A DNA stretch of 17,412 nt, taken from NCBI GenBank assembly GCA_014534415.1, contig JACVRM010000031.1, positions 1 to 17,412 of the forward strand, written 5' to 3'. A model generated the notes under the pieces. It saw only the letters and a program-made list of their open reading frames with translations. It did not search any database and had not been told where the DNA came from. Of the stretch, positions 13,564 to 17,412 are shown one piece after another. The DNA comes from Thermoleophilia bacterium. Its GTDB lineage: Bacteria; Actinomycetota; Thermoleophilia; Gaiellales; Gaiellaceae. Position 1 is the stretch's first letter; every line of letters begins with the position of its first letter. Both the position numbers and the translations under genes were made by a program.

Positions 13564-13949
13564 CGGTCGATCTCCTGACCGCAGTCGGCACGTTTGCAGA
13601 CGCGGCGGTGAACGGGCTCGCCCTTGATCTCGCGAACGTCGACGCCGATGCGTGTCGGGCGCTTGCACACGGGACAGACGAGCATCACCTTCGAGACCGG
13701 CAGCGGCGCAGGCTTGTCGATCACGCCGCCGGGAAGGATCTGCTGGCGACCCATGCGGTTGGCGTCGCGGATCGGGCGCGGGCGCATGTGGCGCTTGACC
13801 ACGTTGAGATTCTCGACGACGACGCGGCCTTCCTTCGGGCGCGACTCGAGCACCCGGCCCTGCTTGCCGCGGTCCTTGCCGCTCAGGATCTGGACTACGT
13901 CGCCCTTGCGGATCTTCGTCTTCGTCGGCGTTCTCATCTTCGTCGGCAT
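13560..13949 (-). CDS. rplX: 50S ribosomal protein L24, zinc-ribbon form
   Basis: 129 residues. L24 is an assembly-initiator protein at the mouth of the exit tunnel. The KOW motif is KIRKGDVVQILSGKDRGKQG (12-31). A C-terminal ribbon carries Cys92, Cys95, Cys118 and Cys123 (CPVC ... CKRADC), consistent with zinc binding. Start: ATG at 13949 (TGATG, 1-base overlap with rplN) is preferred over the adjacent GTG at 13952, because AGAGGT then has a 6-base spacer. It overlaps rplE by four bases. Confidence 0.96.
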   Translation of the reverse strand: MPTKMRTPTKTKIRKGDVVQILSGKDRGKQGRVLESRPKEGRVVVENLNVVKRHMRPRPIRDANRMGRQQILPGGVIDKPAPLPVSKVMLVCPVCKRPTRIGVDVREIKGEPVHRRVCKRADCGQEIDR

Positions 13950-14317
13950 CACAACACCTCTGGGGCTAGGGACACGATCTTCATGAAGTTCTTGTCGCGC
14001 AGCTCGCGGGCGACCGGGCCGAAAATGCGCGTCCCGCGCGGGTTCCGCTGATTGTCGATGATCACCGCGGCGTTCTCGTCGAAGGCGATCTGCGTGCCGT
14101 CGTCGCGGCCGTACGCCTTCGTGGTCCGGACGACCACGGCCCGCACGACCTCGCCCTTCTTGATGGCGCCCTGCGGCGTGGCGCTCTTCACGGTACCCAC
14201 GATCACGTCACCGACGCGCGCGTAGCGGCGCTTCGACCCGCCCATCACCCGGATGCAGAGCAGCTCGCGGGCGCCGGTGTTGTCGGCGACGCGGACGCGC
14301 GACTCCTGCTGGATCAC
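13949..14317 (-). CDS. rplN: 50S ribosomal protein L14
   Basis: 122 residues, exactly the normal length. L14 lies at the subunit interface, near the binding site of the silencing factor RsfS. MIQQESRVRVADNTGARELL opens it; CIRVMGGSKRRYARVGDVIV (21-40) and GEVVRAVVVRTTK (55-67) are the family signature; FDENAAVIIDNQRNPRGTRI (79-98) then FGPVARELR close it. Start is GTG at 14317, overlapping the rpsQ stop by four bases (GTGA), with GGAG 8 bases upstream. There are no extensions, unlike rpsQ before it. Confidence 0.98.
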   Translation of the reverse strand: MIQQESRVRVADNTGARELLCIRVMGGSKRRYARVGDVIVGTVKSATPQGAIKKGEVVRAVVVRTTKAYGRDDGTQIAFDENAAVIIDNQRNPRGTRIFGPVARELRDKNFMKIVSLAPEVL

Positions 14318-15000
14318 TTTGCTTTCTCCACCACCTCGGCGAGGCGCCAGTTCTTCGTCTTGGACAGCGGCCGCGTCTCGACGATGCGGACGACGTCGCC
14401 GACGCCCGCCGCGTTCTGCTCGTCGTGGGCGTGGAACTTGGTCGAGCGACGCACGACCTTCTTGTAGCGCCGGTGCGCCTTGATCGTTTCGACGAGGACG
14501 ACGATCGTCTTGTCCATCGAGGCCGAGACGACGACGCCGCGGCGCTCCTGGCGACGACCGCGCTCGTGCTCGGGCTTCGGCAGGCGGACGATCGCGCGCC
14601 GCTCGGCCGGCTGCTCGCGCGGCGTCTTCGGGCGCCTGCGGCGCAGCGCACGCGGCAGGCGCTTGCGCGCGCGCTTCGCCCGCGCGCCGGCCCCGGGCGG
14701 CTGGCCGGCCGAGGTCTCGGGCTGCGGCGTCTCGGCGGCGGCGTCCTCGACCGGCGGCTCTCCGACGGGCCCTCCGCCGGCGGCGGCTTCGGAGGCGACG
14801 GGCGCAGCGGCCGCTGCCGCCTCCGCCTCGACGTCGGGCGCCGGCTCGGCGTCCTCCACTGGGACCTGCCCGGCCTCGGCCCCCTCTGCTTCGGCTGCGA
14901 GGCTCGCCGGTGCCGACGGCTCCGCCGCGGTCGCCTCGACGGCGTCCGTCACCTCGGTGCTCTCTTCCGCGTCGGGTTGCGTCGTCTCGTCGTCTGCCAT
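14314..15000 (-). CDS. rpsQ: 30S ribosomal protein S17 with very long N-terminal extension
   Basis: 228 residues; the S17 fold needs only about 80. The core is residues 147-228: RRQERRGVVVSASMDKTIVV (149-168), KAHRRYKKVVRRSTKFHAHD (174-193), GDVVRIVETRPLSKTKNWRL (201-220). S17 binds 16S rRNA helices 7 and 11 at the bottom of the 30S body. Residues 1-105 are acidic and dominated by Ala, Glu, Pro and Gly; residues 106-150 switch to a strongly basic Arg/Lys/Pro stretch. The ATG at 15000 directly follows the rpmC stop (TAGATG) with only a weak GGAA-type SD. The open frame and GC-rich third positions through the extension support this start; no internal ATG gives a better one. Relatives such as Mycobacterium have shorter N-terminal extensions. 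Confidence 0.92.
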   Translation of the reverse strand: MADDETTQPDAEESTEVTDAVEATAAEPSAPASLAAEAEGAEAGQVPVEDAEPAPDVEAEAAAAAAPVASEAAAGGGPVGEPPVEDAAAETPQPETSAGQPPGAGARAKRARKRLPRALRRRRPKTPREQPAERRAIVRLPKPEHERGRRQERRGVVVSASMDKTIVVLVETIKAHRRYKKVVRRSTKFHAHDEQNAAGVGDVVRIVETRPLSKTKNWRLAEVVEKAK

Positions 15001-15204
15001 CTAGCTTCGTTCCAAAGATGTCTCGCGCTCGGTGCGCACGGTCAAGATGCGCGCGATCTCGCGCTTGGCCAGCTTCATGCGGGCCGGGTTCTCGAGCGCA
15101 CCCGTCGCCGACTGGAAGCGCAGGTCGAAGAGCTCCTGCCGGGTCTCGGCGAGCTTGCGCTCGAGCTCGTCGTCTGTCAGCTCGCGCAGGTCCTTAGCCT
15201 TCAA
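15001..15204 (-). CDS. rpmC: 50S ribosomal protein L29
   Basis: 67 residues, two-helix protein at the exit tunnel that contacts trigger factor and SRP. MKAKDLRELTDDELERKLAE (1-20) and ELFDLRFQSATGALENPARM (24-43) are the L29 signature, followed by KLAKREIARILTV. Start is TTG at 15204, as the family N-terminus requires; GAGGCGAG lies upstream. It overlaps the rplP 3' end by 11 bases in another frame, so it depends on coupling. The stop is immediately followed by the rpsQ ATG. Confidence 0.95.
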   Translation of the reverse strand: MKAKDLRELTDDELERKLAETRQELFDLRFQSATGALENPARMKLAKREIARILTVRTERETSLERS

Positions 15205-15619
15205 AGAGACTCGCCTCGCGTCTCACGAACTTCGTCTTTACAGGCAGTTTTTGGCCGGCCAGCCGTAGCGCTTCCTTCGCGAGCGGCTCGGGCACGCCCG
15301 CGAGCTCGAACATCACGCGCCCCGGCTTCACGACGGCGACCCAGTGCTCCGGGGAGCCTTTGCCCGACCCCATCCTCGTCTCCGCCGGCTTCTGCGTGAC
15401 CGGCTTGTCCGGGAAGATGTTGATCCAGACTTTGCCGCCTCGCTTGATCTTGCGCGTCATCGCGATTCTCGCCGCCTCGATCTGGCGGTTCGTCACCCAG
15501 CCGTCCTCGAGCGACTTGATTCCGAAGTCGCCGAACTGGACGTCCGTCTGGCCCTTGGACAGGCCGGTGCGGCGGCCGCGATGAGTCTTCCGAAACTTCG
15601 TTTTCTTCGGAAGCAGCAT
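15194..15619 (-). CDS. rplP: 50S ribosomal protein L16
   Basis: 141 residues. L16 helps position A-site tRNA at the peptidyl-transferase centre. MLLPKKTKFRKTHRGRRTGL (1-20), WVTNRQIEAARIAMTRKIKR (41-60) and KVWINIFPDKPVTQKPAETR (63-82) are diagnostic, the last followed by MGSGKGSPEHW. Arg82 aligns with the arginine that is hydroxylated in E. coli L16. ATG at 15619 overlaps the rpsC stop by one base (TGATG); it overlaps rpmC by 11 bases. Confidence 0.98.
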   Translation of the reverse strand: MLLPKKTKFRKTHRGRRTGLSKGQTDVQFGDFGIKSLEDGWVTNRQIEAARIAMTRKIKRGGKVWINIFPDKPVTQKPAETRMGSGKGSPEHWVAVVKPGRVMFELAGVPEPLAKEALRLAGQKLPVKTKFVRREASLFEG

Positions 15620-16704
15620 CAGCTACGCCCCTTCTTCGAGCCGCGCGAGCCCGAGCCCTCGCCGCTCGACTTCTCGGCACTCTCGTCGCCGGACCTGTCG
15701 AGCTTCGTTGGGTCTTCGTGCATCGTCTTGGCGGTCGTCGTGTCGGGCGCGTCCGCGACCGGCGCGGGCGTCGTCTCGACCTGCGGCTCGATGACCGGTT
15801 GCTCGCGGCCCTCGGCGGACGTGGCCTGCTCGTCGGTGCGCGGGCGTTCGACGTTCTGCTGACCGCGAGCGCGGTCGCGCGCGCCCGGACGGCCGGCGCC
15901 CGGCCTGCCGCCGCCGGGACGACGGCGCTGGCGCACGGGACCGAGGCCTTCGCGATCGGCGCCTCGCCCGCGGCCGCCTTCGCGCGAGGCAGCCAGGCCG
16001 CCCGAGGCACCGCGCCGGCGCGCCTGGTCCTGGTCGCCGAGCCGCGTATCGCGCCCGGAGATGCCCTCGTAGCCCTCCGGCATGATCTCGCCCTTGTTGA
16101 TCCAAACCTTGACGCCGATGCGGCCGAACGTGGTCTTCGCCTCGCTGAACCCGTAGTCGATGTCGGCGCGGATCGTGTGCAGCGGCACGCGGCCCTCGGA
16201 GTACGTCTCCGAGCGGCTCATCTCACGACCGCCGAGCCGACCGCCGCAGGTGATCTTCACGCCGTGCGCACCCGACCGGATCGCCGAAGCCAGTGACCGC
16301 TTCATCGCGCGCCGGAAGCTCACGCGGTTCTCGAGCTGCTCGGCGATCGACTGGGCGACGAGCTTCGCATCCAGCTCCGGGCGCTTGATCTCGTTGATGT
16401 TGATGTGCACGTTCTTCTGCGTGACGGCGTGCAGCTCGCGGCGGAGCGCGTCGACCTCGGCGCCGGATTTGCCGATCACGATGCCCGGCCGCGCGGTGTA
16501 GATGTCGACGGTGACCCGCTGGTTGTCCTTGCGGATCAGGATGTCGGACAGGCCCGCGTGCGAGAGCTTGCGATAGATGTGATCGCGGATCTTCACGTCC
16601 TCGAGGAGCGCCTGGGCATACCCCTTCCGGCCGGCGTACCAGTTGGACTTCCAGTCGTGAATCACGCCGACGCGCAGCCCGCCGGGATGAACTTTCTGAC
16701 CCAC
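15619..16704 (-). CDS. rpsC: 30S ribosomal protein S3 with long C-terminal tail
   Basis: 361 residues; the S3 fold ends near 215. S3 forms the mRNA entry tunnel with S4 and S5. MGQKVHPGGLRVGVIHDWKS opens it; the KH domain has the VIGKSGAEV loop (76-84); the C-domain includes GGRLGGREMSRSETYSEGRV (154-173), PLHTIRADIDYGF and VKVWINKGE (198-206). Residues 217-295 are an Arg/Gly-rich disordered tail (RGRG, GGGRPGAGRPGARDRARG), and 296-361 are acidic then Ser/Gly/Lys-rich. Relatives carry C-terminal tails too, but this one is unusually long (about 145). GTG at 16704 overlaps the rplV stop (TAGTG); GAGGTG is the SD. Confidence 0.96.
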   Translation of the reverse strand: MGQKVHPGGLRVGVIHDWKSNWYAGRKGYAQALLEDVKIRDHIYRKLSHAGLSDILIRKDNQRVTVDIYTARPGIVIGKSGAEVDALRRELHAVTQKNVHININEIKRPELDAKLVAQSIAEQLENRVSFRRAMKRSLASAIRSGAHGVKITCGGRLGGREMSRSETYSEGRVPLHTIRADIDYGFSEAKTTFGRIGVKVWINKGEIMPEGYEGISGRDTRLGDQDQARRRGASGGLAASREGGRGRGADREGLGPVRQRRRPGGGRPGAGRPGARDRARGQQNVERPRTDEQATSAEGREQPVIEPQVETTPAPVADAPDTTTAKTMHEDPTKLDRSGDESAEKSSGEGSGSRGSKKGRS

Positions 16705-17288
16705 TAGCCATCACCTCTCGTCGAGATCGTGGTGTCCGGGGCAGCGCCCTCGGCTTCCGTGGCCGGCGGCGTCTCGCCGGCCGGCGCGGTCTCCGCCCTG
16801 TCGCTCCGGCGGCGCGCAGCCTTCTCGGCGGCCTCGCCGGTCGCCTGCGGCTCCGCCTGCTTCGCCTTCGACGGAAGCCGCCGAGCGCGGCTGGGCTTCG
16901 CCTCCGGCTCGCCGTCGAGCGGCGGCGCGGCGGGCGTCAGCCGGACCGTGATGTGACACGTCCGCTTGCGAATCCGGGCCACGCGCCCGCGCGCGCGCGC
17001 GCGCCAGCGCTTCATCATCGGCCCCTCGTCGACGTAGGCGGCCGAGACGATCAACTCGTCGCCGACGAGCCCGTGATTCGCCTCGGCGTTGGCCACCGCC
17101 GAGCGCAGTACCTTCTCGACCTCCCGCGCGGCGGCGCGATCCGTGAACGCCAGCACCGTGCGCGCCTCAGGCACCGTGCGCCCGCGGATGTGGTCGATCA
17201 CGAGCCGCGCCTTGCGGGGCGGGATCCGGAGCCACTTGGCCTCGGCACGCACCTCGGGACGGGCGTCGGGTGTCGTCTGCGTCGCCAT
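16704..17288 (-). CDS. rplV: 50S ribosomal protein L22 with C-terminal extension
   Basis: 194 residues; the L22 fold is about 110. The core runs from KWLRIPPRKARLVIDHIRGR (18-37) to RIRKRTCHITVRLTP (105-119). The beta-hairpin that lines the exit tunnel, target of macrolide resistance changes, is at about 87-103 (DEGPMMKRWRARARGRV). Residues 120-194 form a low-complexity tail with Lys/Arg/Ala and then Glu/Pro/Thr/Ala. Mycobacterial L22 has a similar-sized tail. ATG at 17288 overlaps the rpsS stop by one base (TAATG). Confidence 0.97.
   Translation of the reverse strand: MATQTTPDARPEVRAEAKWLRIPPRKARLVIDHIRGRTVPEARTVLAFTDRAAAREVEKVLRSAVANAEANHGLVGDELIVSAAYVDEGPMMKRWRARARGRVARIRKRTCHITVRLTPAAPPLDGEPEAKPSRARRLPSKAKQAEPQATGEAAEKAARRRSDRAETAPAGETPPATEAEGAAPDTTISTRGDG
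16988..17004. repeat. 17-base alternating CG tract within rplV
   Basis: Uninterrupted alternation of C and G encoding the Arg-Ala repeats in the tunnel hairpin of L22. Alternating CG of this length can adopt Z-DNA under supercoiling and is prone to length change, but any such change here would break an essential gene. Confidence 0.7.
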
Positions 17289-17412
17289 TACCTTCTCTTG
17301 ACCTGCGCTTGGCGGTCGCCCGCGTGGCCGCGGAACGTCCGCGTCGGGGCGAACTCACCTAGCTTGTGGCCGACCATCTGCTCGCTGATGAACACGGGCA
17401 CGTGCTTTCGCC
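17288..17412 (-). CDS. rpsS: 30S ribosomal protein S19, C-terminal part only
   Basis: The 5' end is beyond the right edge of the window. The visible 40 residues include RKHVPVFISEQMVGHKLGEF and then APTRTFRGHAGDR, the highly conserved C-terminal half of S19, which sits in the 30S head next to S13. The stop TAA overlaps the rplV ATG by one base (TAATG). This places the left part of the S10 operon (rpsJ, rplC, rplD, rplW, rplB) just outside, if the order is standard. Confidence 0.96.
   Translation of the reverse strand, partial: RKHVPVFISEQMVGHKLGEFAPTRTFRGHAGDRQAQVKRR

Noticed and set aside
14425..15399. 324-codon plus-strand frame opposite rpsQ, rpmC and rplP
   Set aside because: Shadow of the low-complexity rpsQ extension, which lacks stops on both strands; no recognisable domain.

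Overview
The window is one long, almost gap-free block of housekeeping genes, all on the minus strand. It covers the S10, spc and alpha ribosomal-protein operons in canonical order, followed by truA and ligA. In transcription order (right to left): rpsS (only its 3' end), rplV, rpsC, rplP, rpmC, rpsQ, rplN, rplX, rplE, rpsN, rpsH, rplF, rplR, rpsE, rpmD, rplO, secY, adk, map, infA, rpmJ, rpsM, rpsK, rpsD, rpoA, rplQ, truA, ligA, then the 5' part of an unrecognised coiled-coil gene. I see no mobile element, CRISPR array, tRNA or rRNA, and no real plus-strand gene.

The organism looks like a high-GC bacterium, most probably a deep-branching actinobacterium (Thermoleophilia/Gaiella/Rubrobacter-like). 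Support: third codon positions are nearly all G or C; adenylate kinase is the short form without a long LID; RpsN is the 61-residue zinc type; many starts are GTG and four are TTG (rpoA, rpsE, rplE, rpmC); S3, S5, S17 and L22 carry long tails. Chloroflexota cannot be excluded by eye.

Translation is tightly coupled. Many neighbours share 1 to 11 bases (TAATG, TGATG, TAGTG, GTGA and TTGA junctions). The products are the 30S and 50S proteins, IF1, the RNA polymerase alpha subunit, the Sec translocon channel, Met-aminopeptidase, adenylate kinase and a tRNA pseudouridine synthase. Together they make up the transcription, translation and nascent-chain export and processing core.

No undescribed multi-gene system is evident. 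Two things stand out. (1) Long low-complexity or repeat tails on S5 (about 107 residues, with 11-residue amphipathic repeats), S17 (about 145 N-terminal), S3 (about 145 C-terminal) and L22 (about 76 C-terminal). (2) Perfect or near-perfect inverted repeats at most of the junctions that are not overlapping. The best is a 12-bp stem with the rpsH Shine-Dalgarno (SD) in its loop and the rpsH start codon in its stem, read through by a 20-codon upstream ORF that has its own SD. A similar SD-in-loop hairpin abuts the secY start. None of these hairpins has a T-tract, so they look more like translational control or RNA-processing elements than classical intrinsic terminators.
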